Shown: piece by piece, positions 17,193 through 24,261 of the stretch | How the letters are laid out: each line of letters starts with the position of its first letter | Numbering within the stretch: the stretch's first letter is position 1 | Source: Mycolicibacillus parakoreensis | GTDB lineage: Bacteria; Actinomycetota; Actinomycetes; Mycobacteriales; Mycobacteriaceae | Reading direction: 5' to 3' | DNA: 64,000 nucleotides | NCBI RefSeq assembly: GCF_022370835.2 | Contig: NZ_CP092365.1 | Location: 1,550,001 to 1,614,000 of the forward strand | Position numbers and translations under genes: made by a program | The notes under the pieces: generated by a model | Told to the model about the DNA's origin: nothing | Databases searched by the model: none | What the model saw: only the letters and a program-made list of their open reading frames with translations

Positions 17193-18251
17193 ATGGCATC
17201 GATGGTGGTGCCGTATCGCCACGACATGGGCGGCCACTGCGGATCGGGGGCTCTTCGGGATTTGACCGAATGGGCCGGGATCCGTTGGGGTGATGACACC
17301 CCGGACGAAGGCATCGTGTTTGCTCTCGGCGGGGCCCTCGACTTCTCGTATGTTCGCTCGGCCCACCTACGTCCACCGATCTACCTCGTTGGACGCAGCG
17401 CGGACCTCGAAGACGAATACTTGACCCGGTTGGGCGCGCGCTTCGAGTGTCGTTCGACAGACGACCCCGATCTCGGGTGGAAATGGGTGACCGAACAGAT
17501 CGATGCCGGTACGCCGGTCATGGTGTGGACTGACATCGCCGAATTGCCCTATCTGAGAACGCGTCTGAGTATGAGCCGGCACGATGTCGTGATCGTAGGG
17601 TACGACGACGACGAGGAACTCGCCTTCGTGGTCGATAACGATCGCGATACACCTCAAGCCGTGCCTTACGAGAATCTACGGAAGGCGCGGGCATCGACGG
17701 GATTTCCCGTCCCCACGCGGCACACCACCTACGTAGTCGAGTGGCCCGGCGCGGCACCAGATCTCGGCAATGCTGCCCGGTCGGCCTTCCGTAGGTCCGC
17801 GGACGCGATGCAGGGTTCGTGTGTGAGCGCGCCGATCACCGAGGACTCCGATTGTGAAATTCAGGTGCGTGGGCTACCAGGGGTATCGACTTTTGTGGAG
17901 GATCTCAAGCGGTGGCCGAAGATCTTTGACGACGACACCCTCGACGGAGCCTTGTTTGCGCTGAGCGCCTTCATCGAAAAAGCCGGAACCGGAGGCGGTC
18001 TGTTCCGAGATCTGCAAGCACGTGGATGTCGGCGCGTCGCTGAAGAGTTGAGTTTCGAACCTGCGTTTAAAGCAGCGGAGGCTGCAAAGACCGCATCTGA
18101 GTTGTGGACCGCGGTTGCGCACGCCGCTTATGACCGCGGTGCAGATCCGCACCGAAGAGCGAGCGGCGCCGCGTCCGTGGCTGCGCAATTGCCGACAGCC
18201 GAACGTCGACTCGCGGAGGCGCTGAGGGAGGCAGGAGATCTACTCCTATGA
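17193..18251 (+). CDS. BtrH_N/DUF4872-type protein, putative cysteine-dependent acyltransferase or protease-like
   Basis: 352 aa; the ATG at 17193 follows AGAGGAGGAGG. The N-terminal 170 residues resemble the BtrH N-terminal fold: MGGHCGSGALRDLTEW with a His-Cys pair near residue 15-16, then RHDVVIVGYDDDEELAFVVDND supplying a second His and Asp. The remainder is alpha-helical and resembles the DUF4872 part usually fused to it. BtrH itself transfers an acyl group from a carrier protein to an aminoglycoside in butirosin synthesis; most relatives are uncharacterised. Its place between an acyl-CoA dehydrogenase and an SCP2-like gene suggests acyl-thioester chemistry. Family assignment is from motif memory. 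Confidence 0.7.
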   Translation: MASMVVPYRHDMGGHCGSGALRDLTEWAGIRWGDDTPDEGIVFALGGALDFSYVRSAHLRPPIYLVGRSADLEDEYLTRLGARFECRSTDDPDLGWKWVTEQIDAGTPVMVWTDIAELPYLRTRLSMSRHDVVIVGYDDDEELAFVVDNDRDTPQAVPYENLRKARASTGFPVPTRHTTYVVEWPGAAPDLGNAARSAFRRSADAMQGSCVSAPITEDSDCEIQVRGLPGVSTFVEDLKRWPKIFDDDTLDGALFALSAFIEKAGTGGGLFRDLQARGCRRVAEELSFEPAFKAAEAAKTASELWTAVAHAAYDRGADPHRRASGAASVAAQLPTAERRLAEALREAGDLLL

Positions 18252-18342
18252 GTTCTGATTGCTTCGGAGCAAGCCGAACTGGTTGCGACCCAGCAGATTT
18301 ATTTGAGCGCTTTGAATTGTGTCATAAGAAGGGAGAATCACG

Positions 18343-18753
18343 ATGGCTGTCTTCGCTGATGCGGAAGAGGTTTACCGCTACCTCGCCGGCATCTTTCGAC
18401 GAGGTTTGGAGAACGAAGACCTTGCGAACAGACTTGCCGGGTCCGGGGTGGTGTTACGGATCCACTACACCGATCCGGATGCGGTACTAACCGTGGATAT
18501 GCCGGAGAAGGTCGTAGAGACCGGCGCGGACAGTGGCGTTACACCGAATGTCGAATTGTTCATGTCCGCGGATACCGGCAACAGGTTCTGGTTGGGGAAG
18601 GTGAACTTGACCATGGCGATGGCGAAAGGAACTGTACGAGCGAAAGGTCCTGTCACCAAACTGATCAAGCTCATACCGCAGGCAAAGAACCTCTTTCCGG
18701 AATACCGGGCAATCCTTGAGGCCGACAAGCGTCACGACCTGCTCAATGTGTGA
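18343..18753 (+). CDS. SCP2 sterol-binding-like protein
   Basis: 136 aa, a single small alpha/beta domain; ATG 18343 follows AAGAAGGGAG. Pattern: an N-terminal helix AEEVYRYLAGIFRRGL, a strand-rich middle with GVVLRIHYTDPDAVLTVDMP, and PNVELFMSADTGNRFWLGKVNLTMAMAKGTV, as in SCP2-type lipid-binding proteins, ending in a long helix KLIKLIPQAKNLFPEYR. Such proteins bind hydrophobic acyl or sterol ligands in a tunnel. It may present a poorly soluble intermediate to the operon's enzymes. It has no catalytic motif and no signal peptide. The 91-bp gap before it shows no clear promoter. Confidence 0.75.
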   Translation: MAVFADAEEVYRYLAGIFRRGLENEDLANRLAGSGVVLRIHYTDPDAVLTVDMPEKVVETGADSGVTPNVELFMSADTGNRFWLGKVNLTMAMAKGTVRAKGPVTKLIKLIPQAKNLFPEYRAILEADKRHDLLNV

Positions 18754-18901
18754 TGTCGGTGCGGTACCGCGCCCGGGCACGGGTGAGCGGCGCGGGCCTC
18801 TGGGCGATGTGCCCGGAGATCATCCAGGACAGTTCGCGCGACCACCGTGCGCGGTCGGGATAACTACTCGAGAAGCGTAATTCGATAGAAGGGACTTCAA
18901 C

Positions 18902-20008
18902 ATGAAGACACGTGCGGCTGTTTTGTGGGGCTTGGAGCAGAAGTGGGAGGTCGAAGAAGTCGATTTGGATCCGCCAGGTCCCGGGGAGGTCCTCGTGCGG
19001 CTGGCGGCCACCGGCTTGTGCCATTCCGACGAACATCTGGTGACCGGCGACCTCCCGATCCCATTGCCGGTAGTGGGGGGTCATGAGGGTGCTGGCACAG
19101 TCGTGGAGTGCGGCGAAGGGGTTGAGGAACTGTCCGAAGGTGATTCTGTCATCTTGACCTTCCTTCCCTCGTGTGGGCGCTGCTCGTACTGCGCGCGCGG
19201 CATGGGCAATCTCTGTGAGTTGGGAGCGGCGCTCATGATGGGACCGCAGATCGACGGCACCTATCGCTTTCACGCACGAGGCGAGGACGTCGGGCAGATG
19301 TGTTTGCTCGGGACGTTTTCCGAGTACACAGTGGTGCCGCAGGCGTCCGTGGTCAAGATTGACGGCGGAATCCCCCTGGATCGGGCAGCCTTGATCGGTT
19401 GCGGCGTCACGACCGGTTACGGATCTGCGGTGCGGACTGGGGAGGTGCGCGCCGGGGACACCGTCGTGGTAGTGGGAGCGGGCGGAATCGGAATGAATGC
19501 GATTCAGGGCGCGCGAATCGCGGGAGCGCTGGCGATTGTGGCGGTCGATCCGGTGAAGTTCAAGCGAGAGCAAGCGAGCGGGTTCGGTGCGACGCACACC
19601 GCGGCCTCGATGGATGAAGCTTGGTCGCTGGTCAGCGATATGACGCTGGGCAAGCTGGCTGATGTCTGCATCCTCACCACCGATGTGGCTGAGGCCTCCT
19701 ACACCGCGGAAGCGCTGGCCTTGGTCGGAAAGCGCGGGCGCGTCGTGGTCACGGCCATCGGGCACCCCGACGACTCATCGATCTCAGGATCACTGCTTGA
19801 AATGACGCTTTACGAGAAGCAGATTCGTGGCGCTTTGTATGGCTCATCCAATGCGCCGCACGATATTCCGCGACTGGTCGAGCTGTACTCCGCTGGGTTG
19901 TTGAAGCTCGATGAATTGGTCACCCGCGAATACTCCCTCGACCAAATCAATGAGGGCTACGAGGATATGCGTTCAGGAAAAAACATCCGAGGGCTGGTCC
20001 GGTTCTGA
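18902..20008 (+). CDS. zinc-dependent alcohol dehydrogenase, NDMA-dependent type
   Basis: 368 aa medium-chain dehydrogenase. Catalytic zinc ligands lie in TGLCHSDEH (near residue 38) and GGHEGAG (near 62); the structural zinc site is CGRCSYCARGMGNLC (near 92-106); the cofactor-binding motif GAGGIGMNA is near 197. The opening KTRAAVLWGLEQKWEVEEVD is typical of the actinobacterial NDMA-dependent subgroup, whose members hold NAD tightly and are associated with the redox cofactor mycofactocin. It oxidises a primary or secondary alcohol, fitting a step after P450 hydroxylation. The 148 bp upstream hold no clear ORF. Confidence 0.9.
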   Translation: MKTRAAVLWGLEQKWEVEEVDLDPPGPGEVLVRLAATGLCHSDEHLVTGDLPIPLPVVGGHEGAGTVVECGEGVEELSEGDSVILTFLPSCGRCSYCARGMGNLCELGAALMMGPQIDGTYRFHARGEDVGQMCLLGTFSEYTVVPQASVVKIDGGIPLDRAALIGCGVTTGYGSAVRTGEVRAGDTVVVVGAGGIGMNAIQGARIAGALAIVAVDPVKFKREQASGFGATHTAASMDEAWSLVSDMTLGKLADVCILTTDVAEASYTAEALALVGKRGRVVVTAIGHPDDSSISGSLLEMTLYEKQIRGALYGSSNAPHDIPRLVELYSAGLLKLDELVTREYSLDQINEGYEDMRSGKNIRGLVRF

Positions 20009-20167
20009 AGAGCATCATGCCCACTGCTGGTCTTCATGTCCTTGCGTCGCTGCAGATCATGCGGCCGGGCCGCTTGGGTGGTTGGCGTCGCGTCCTTCTT
20101 TCCCGTCGTGAGGACGGCAAGCATCAGACACCTCATAGATCATTTATCAAATTCTCTGGAGGCTGAG

Positions 20168-21367
20168 ATGACGGACGCTGGCACGACCACGGCAAGCGGG
20201 GATGGGGCTGCTCGTTTCGCTATCGCCCCGGAGGTGTGGACCACGCCGGAGCGACGAGCGCTGAGCCAAATGGCGCGGTCTTTCGTGGAACGTGAAATCG
20301 CGCCGAAGCTAGCGGAATGGGAGCACGTGGGTGAGATTCCGCGCGACCTGCATCTCAATGCTGCCGAGGTGGGGCTTCTCGGAATCGGGTTCCCGGAAGA
20401 AGTCGGCGGCAGCGGCGGCAATGCGATTGACTCTGCACTGGTCACTGAGGCCATCCTGGCCGCAGGCGGGTCCACTGGCGTCTGCGCCGCCTTGTTCACC
20501 CATGGCATTGCCCTTCCCCACATTGCCGCCAATGGCTCCGACGCCCTGATTGAACGATATGTCCGTCCGACGCTCGCAGGAAAGATGATCGGCTCGCTGG
20601 GCGTTACCGAGCCTGGGGCAGGTTCAGATGTCGCGAATTTGCGCACACGCGCAGTGCGCGACGGCGACACCTACGTGGTCAACGGAGCAAAGACGTTCAT
20701 CACCAGCGGAGTTCGGGCGGACTTCGTTACTACGGCGGTACGCACCGGCGGACCGGGTTACGGTGGAGTTTCATTGCTCGTGATCGACAAGAATTCGCCT
20801 GGATTCGAAGTGTCCCGCCGGTTGGACAAGATGGGATGGCGATGTAGCGACACCGCCGAGTTGTCTTTCGTCGACGTTCGCGTACCGGCTGAGAACCTGG
20901 TGGGGGCAGCAAACAGCGGGTTTTTGCAGATCATGCAGCAATTTCAGGCTGAACGGCTCGGCATCGCCGTCCAGGCGTACGCGACGGCGGGTCGGGCTCT
21001 CGATCTCGCCAAGAGTTGGGCGCGGGAGCGTGAAACGTTCGGTAGACCCTTGACGGGGCGCCAGGTCATTCGCCATAAGCTCGCGGAGATGGCTCGACAG
21101 GTCGACGTGGCGTGCACCTATACCCGTGCGGTCATGCAGAGGTGGCTAGCGGGGGAGGATGTCGTTGCCGAGGTGTCGATGGCCAAGAACACCGCTGTGT
21201 ATGCGTGCGACTACGTGGTCAATGAGGCGGTTCAGATCTTTGGTGGGATGGGCTACATGCGTGAGTCTGAGATCGAGAGACACTACCGAGACTGCCGGAT
21301 TCTCGGAATAGGCGGCGGCACCAACGAAATCATGAATGAGATCATTGCCAAACGTATCGGACTCTAG
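20168..21367 (+). CDS. acyl-CoA dehydrogenase (second of two)
   Basis: 399 aa from the ATG at 20168, where TGGAGGCTGAG gives a good ribosome-binding site; an in-frame ATG at 20036 would add a poorly coding leader. Motifs: VTEPGAGSDVANLRTRA, VNGAKTFITSGVRAD, RRLDKMGWRCSDTAEL and the C-terminal GGMGYMRESEIERHYRDCR with GGGTNEIMNEI carrying the catalytic Glu. It is diverged from the copy at 15998 and should act on a different chain length or branching pattern. It is the last gene of the catabolic block before the integrated element. Confidence 0.94.
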   Translation: MTDAGTTTASGDGAARFAIAPEVWTTPERRALSQMARSFVEREIAPKLAEWEHVGEIPRDLHLNAAEVGLLGIGFPEEVGGSGGNAIDSALVTEAILAAGGSTGVCAALFTHGIALPHIAANGSDALIERYVRPTLAGKMIGSLGVTEPGAGSDVANLRTRAVRDGDTYVVNGAKTFITSGVRADFVTTAVRTGGPGYGGVSLLVIDKNSPGFEVSRRLDKMGWRCSDTAELSFVDVRVPAENLVGAANSGFLQIMQQFQAERLGIAVQAYATAGRALDLAKSWARERETFGRPLTGRQVIRHKLAEMARQVDVACTYTRAVMQRWLAGEDVVAEVSMAKNTAVYACDYVVNEAVQIFGGMGYMRESEIERHYRDCRILGIGGGTNEIMNEIIAKRIGL

Positions 21368-21716
21368 TTCTTGATACCAGTAAAGAAAGTTCTCACATCG
21401 CAGGTCAACGACGGTCAGGCGGCTGTTGGTCCAGCCTGCCGCTCGCGGCGTCTCGATGCGGCGAGGAGCGAGGGCAGCTGCGCTTCGTCGTGATGCCAGA
21501 GCTGTGGTGGCCTGCGACTTAGTTCCGGCGCCGGTCGTGGGTGCATGTGTGCGTGGCGGCGGACGGAGGGCGAAGCGCAGGGAGCGGCGCGGACGGGAGC
21601 GCCAGCGTACGGGAGCAGAGCGAGCGTAGCGAAGCCTGCAGGTAGCCGCCGTTCCTCGCAGATCCTGGCCTCCAGGATCTACGTCATAAGCTGCGAGGGG
21701 GCTGCGTCATGGTGCT
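21368..21716. other. gene-free junction between catabolic block and integrated element
   Basis: No credible gene is seen. The stretch holds a perfect 9-bp inverted repeat, AGATCCTGG (21660-21668) and CCAGGATCT (21672-21680) with a 3-nt loop, and CGAGGGGG at 21694-21701, which matches 8 bp at the tRNA-Leu 3' end (29009-29016). It probably contains the left attachment junction. Confidence 0.45.
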
Positions 21717-22274
21717 GTGGCTCGTAAGCTGGCGGCTGTGAGCGGGGTTCTGACGCAGCGTGCACGGCGCGAGACCGAGACGCGGCTGGCTGAGCAGCCG
21801 CGGCGGTTGGCGCATGTCCGGGGCGTCGCGGCGACTGCCGAGCGGTTGAGTCGGCGTTTCGATCCCCAGACAGCGGACTGTCTGGTCGCAGCGGCGTGGC
21901 TGCACGATATCGGTTACGCATCGTCGTTGCGCCGGACCGGGTTTCATCCGCTCGATGGAGCGGAGTACGTGCGAGCGGCCGGCTTCGGGGAGCTGGCCGC
22001 CTCCTTGGTGGCCTTTCATACCGGAGCGCACGCGGAGGCTGCCGAGCGGGGCTTGTCAGGCTTATCCGCGTTCAGTGATCCGCCCAGCGATTTCCTTGAT
22101 GTGCTGACTTTTTGCGATCTGACGACCGGACCTGACGGGGCGCCGATATCACCGCGCGATCGGTTACGCGACGTGCTGTCGCGTTATGGATCCGAGGACC
22201 CGGTGCACCGGGCGGTCGACGCGGGCCGCGACGAATTGTTGGCGGCCGTCCGGCGAGTACGCGACTGGCTATAA
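21717..22274 (+). CDS. HD domain-containing putative phosphohydrolase
   Basis: 185 aa from a GTG at 21717; GTG 21738 is an alternative. HD-domain metal ligands are visible: AHVRGVAATAERL near 33-45 (first His), AAWLHDIGYA near 60 (the HD pair), HPLDGAEYVRAAG, FHTGAHAEAAERG, and a later Asp in FCDLTTGPDGAP. The family hydrolyses phosphomonoesters or nucleotides in metal-dependent fashion. Similar small HD proteins often accompany mobile elements in actinomycetes. It is convergent with the Nudix gene, 10 bp apart. The substrate is not predictable; it may be cargo of the element. Confidence 0.8.
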   Translation: MARKLAAVSGVLTQRARRETETRLAEQPRRLAHVRGVAATAERLSRRFDPQTADCLVAAAWLHDIGYASSLRRTGFHPLDGAEYVRAAGFGELAASLVAFHTGAHAEAAERGLSGLSAFSDPPSDFLDVLTFCDLTTGPDGAPISPRDRLRDVLSRYGSEDPVHRAVDAGRDELLAAVRRVRDWL

Positions 22275-22284
22275 ACCCAGCCGG

Positions 22285-22752
22285 TTAGCCGAGGTAGGGG
22301 CCGTCGCGGTGTTGCAGGTAGTGCTCGATGCGCAGCCTCATCGACGGATGCATATCCAGGTTAGGGATCTCGTCGGGTGCAGTCCAGGCGATGTCCGTGC
22401 TTTCGTGGTCGATGGCAAGGGTGCCGCCGAGCACCGTGGTGGTGAACAGGAGCGAGAATTGCTGGCGGACTTCGCCATCGGTGAACGCGACCACGTGGCG
22501 GGGATTGGTGTAGACACCGACCAGACCCGTGACTTTGACGTCAAGCCCGGTTTCCTCTTTGACTTCCCGCACGGCGGTGTCGGCGATAGTTTCGCCGATG
22601 TCGTGGCCGCCGCCCGGTAGCGCCCACAGGGTGTTGTCGCGGCGTTTGATCAGCAGAATGCGACCGTGTTCGTCGGTGACGATGGCCGAGGCCGACGGAA
22701 CGACACTGTTGGGCGCCGGGGCGTTGGGGTCGTTGTAGTAGTCGGTGCGCAT
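22285..22752 (-). CDS. Nudix hydrolase
   Basis: 155 aa with a complete Nudix box near residues 46-69: GGGHDIGETIADTAVREVKE followed by ETGLDV, fitting GX5EX7REUXEEXGU. It hydrolyses a nucleoside diphosphate linked to another moiety. Nudix proteins recur in this element class; Pif of pSAM2, which blocks redundant transfer, carries a Nudix motif, so an immunity or regulatory role is possible by analogy. It follows the DUF5919 regulator by 5 bp on the same strand, so the two are likely cotranscribed. Confidence 0.92.
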   Translation of the reverse strand: MRTDYYNDPNAPAPNSVVPSASAIVTDEHGRILLIKRRDNTLWALPGGGHDIGETIADTAVREVKEETGLDVKVTGLVGVYTNPRHVVAFTDGEVRQQFSLLFTTTVLGGTLAIDHESTDIAWTAPDEIPNLDMHPSMRLRIEHYLQHRDGPYLG

Positions 22753-22757
22753 CGGGG

Positions 22758-23558
22758 TCAGCCTTTCGAGGTCAGCGGTCTGGCATGGTCCCAGACCTGG
22801 GTGAAAGCGTCTTCAAGGGTGGCCCAGAGCCGTGGCTCGTGGTGACGTGACAGAACCAGCACAGGGTTGTTGCGCCCGGCTGAGCCGTAGATGTGGAAGT
22901 TGACGATCATGGCGTCATCGACCCGAAAGATCGACGTGTAGAGCGCGGTGTCGTGGGTGCGGATGTCCAGCCCCGGGGTGCCGGCGTGAGGGGCGAGCAG
23001 TTCCACGGACGTGCGGCAGCGGGCGATGACGGCCTCGCCGATCCCTTCCTCCTCGCCGCGCAGGATCGTGGTGGGGGTGTCGGGGTCCCCGACGAGAAAC
23101 CGCACCGTCACACCGCGGGCGGCGGCGGCGAGCAGGGTGTCGAGGAATCCGTCGAGGGTGTCGAACAGGAACGTGGCCGCCAGGACGAGGATGTCGATGC
23201 CGGTGGTGGCGTCGGCGAAATGCTGCTGCCACATGGTGATGGGTAGCTGGGTGCGGCTGGCATACAGGGTCGCGGTGAACGGCCCACCCGCAGACGCTGT
23301 TGCCACTGCGCTCGCGGTGGAGGGTGGGTACTGGTTGGGCCACAGGTCATGCGGGGTGCAGTCGAGCACCTCGCTGGCTCTGTGGGCGTTGTGTTCGCGA
23401 ATTCTGTAGTCGCTATCGGCCAGCCAGCGTCGCACCGACTTGATATCGACACCCACCGCGGTGGCGAACCGCTGCGAGGACAGACCTTTGGCGTGTAGCC
23501 GCTGCACGAGGCGATCGTTGGGAGTGATGGCGGCCTCGGTGCCGTCCTGCTCGTCCAT
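22758..23558 (-). CDS. XRE-like HTH regulator with DUF5919-like C-terminal domain
   Basis: 266 aa from ATG 23556-23558; ATG 23571-23573 is an alternative five codons earlier, and the frame stays open to 23813 through what looks like promoter DNA. N-terminal 60 residues form a helix-turn-helix: RLVQRLHAKGLSSQRFATAV, then GVDIKSVRRWLAD. The C-terminal half, with ILVLAATFLFDTLDGFLDTL, RGVTVRFLVGDPDT and HIYGSAGRNNPVLVLSRHH, resembles the DUF5919 domain often fused to HTHs in actinobacteria, with a phospholipase-D-like feel but no HKD motif. It probably governs element genes. A helically phased hexamer array lies 106-195 bp upstream. Confidence 0.78.
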   Translation of the reverse strand: MDEQDGTEAAITPNDRLVQRLHAKGLSSQRFATAVGVDIKSVRRWLADSDYRIREHNAHRASEVLDCTPHDLWPNQYPPSTASAVATASAGGPFTATLYASRTQLPITMWQQHFADATTGIDILVLAATFLFDTLDGFLDTLLAAAARGVTVRFLVGDPDTPTTILRGEEEGIGEAVIARCRTSVELLAPHAGTPGLDIRTHDTALYTSIFRVDDAMIVNFHIYGSAGRNNPVLVLSRHHEPRLWATLEDAFTQVWDHARPLTSKG

Positions 23559-23663
23559 CGTGCCAGCGCACATCTTCCCGTGTCGTCCGTATCCATCCCT
23601 CAGCGCGTGGTGTCTAGTTTGCCATGCGACTGCCGCCACCCGGCGGCGATAGTGCCGGTGTGA

Positions 23664-23753
23664 TGTCCGTGGGTATGTCCGGGCCGTGTCCGAAATGCCC
23701 GTGGATGTGTCGGAAATGTCGGCATATGTCTCTCGCAACGTCCGTGATGTCCA
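23664..23753. repeat. helically phased array of nine TGTCCG-like hexamers
   Basis: Hexamers begin at 23664, 23676, 23687, 23696, 23708, 23717, 23727, 23739 and 23748: TGTCCG three times, then TGCCCG, TGTCGG twice, TGTCTC, CGTCCG and TGTCCA. Spacings are 9-12 bp, mean 10.5 bp, one DNA turn. The array lies between the divergent XRE-like regulator and the SCO3933-type gene. It may be an operator array or an origin-type iteron cluster. Confidence 0.6.
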
Positions 23754-23812
23754 CGTGAACTGAGTCCAGCGCCGGACCGGCGTCAACAGCTCACGAAAGG
23801 ACCAGTAGGACA

Positions 23813-24157
23813 ATGCGTTTGAGAATCGATACGTCTGGGACTCGTTTTATCGTCACCCGCGCTCCTGAGCCACGGCTGAACTTCGAAACCGGCGCCCCGA
23901 AAGTCGACACCGCCACCGGGATGCCGATGTACGCCACCCAGGTCCTCGCGCTGGATGACTCCGGCGGCGAAGTGCTCATTGTCACTGTGGCAGGAGACCC
24001 CAAAGTGACAGTCACGCAGCCTGTTTCGGTAGTTGGTCTGGTGGCCATCCCGTGGGCCCAAGGTGATCGCAGCGGGGTGGCGTTCCGTGCTGATGCCCTC
24101 ACCGCCGCCACCGCCAGTGGTGCTGCGCCGAGTGAGCAGACACGCCCGCAGAAGTAA
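23813..24157 (+). CDS. SCO3933-type small regulatory protein of integrative elements
   Basis: 114 aa, all-beta in appearance. The wording MRLRIDTSGTRFIVTRAPEP, NFETGAPKVDTATGMPMYAT and VVGLVAIPWAQGDRSGVAFR matches the conserved small protein that precedes the FtsK gene in Streptomyces and mycobacterial elements (SCO3933 family), thought to take part in regulation of excision, replication or transfer. It is the first gene of the rightward operon, downstream of the hexamer array. Its biochemical activity is not established. The assignment rests on sequence resemblance and identical gene position. Confidence 0.75.
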   Translation: MRLRIDTSGTRFIVTRAPEPRLNFETGAPKVDTATGMPMYATQVLALDDSGGEVLIVTVAGDPKVTVTQPVSVVGLVAIPWAQGDRSGVAFRADALTAATASGAAPSEQTRPQK

Positions 24158-24175
24158 CAACCCCCAAGCGGGTGT

Positions 24176-24204
24176 GGGGTGCGGTGAGCAGATCATCGCA
24201 CCCC
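24176..24204 (+). other. stem-loop between the SCO3933-type gene and the FtsK gene
   Basis: GGGGTGCG (24176-24183) and CGCACCCC (24197-24204) are perfect 8-bp arms with a 13-nt loop. It could attenuate transcription into the translocase gene or be part of a replication or transfer site. Nothing else is seen in this 104-bp gap. Confidence 0.45.
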
Positions 24205-24261
24205 GCCACCCCGACACCCCGGGCATTGCTGTTGACCACACGCTCACGGAGGGCATCTCTC

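Noticed and set aside
20009..20167. Longer start (ATG 20036) for the second acyl-CoA dehydrogenase
   Set aside because: The added 44 residues are Arg/Cys-rich and unlike ACAD N-termini; ATG 20168 has a good ribosome-binding site and gives normal length.
23559..23813. 80-codon N-terminal extension of the XRE/DUF5919 regulator
   Set aside because: It would cover the phased hexamer array and reads as low-quality coding sequence; starts at 23558 or 23573 place the HTH at the N-terminus as expected.
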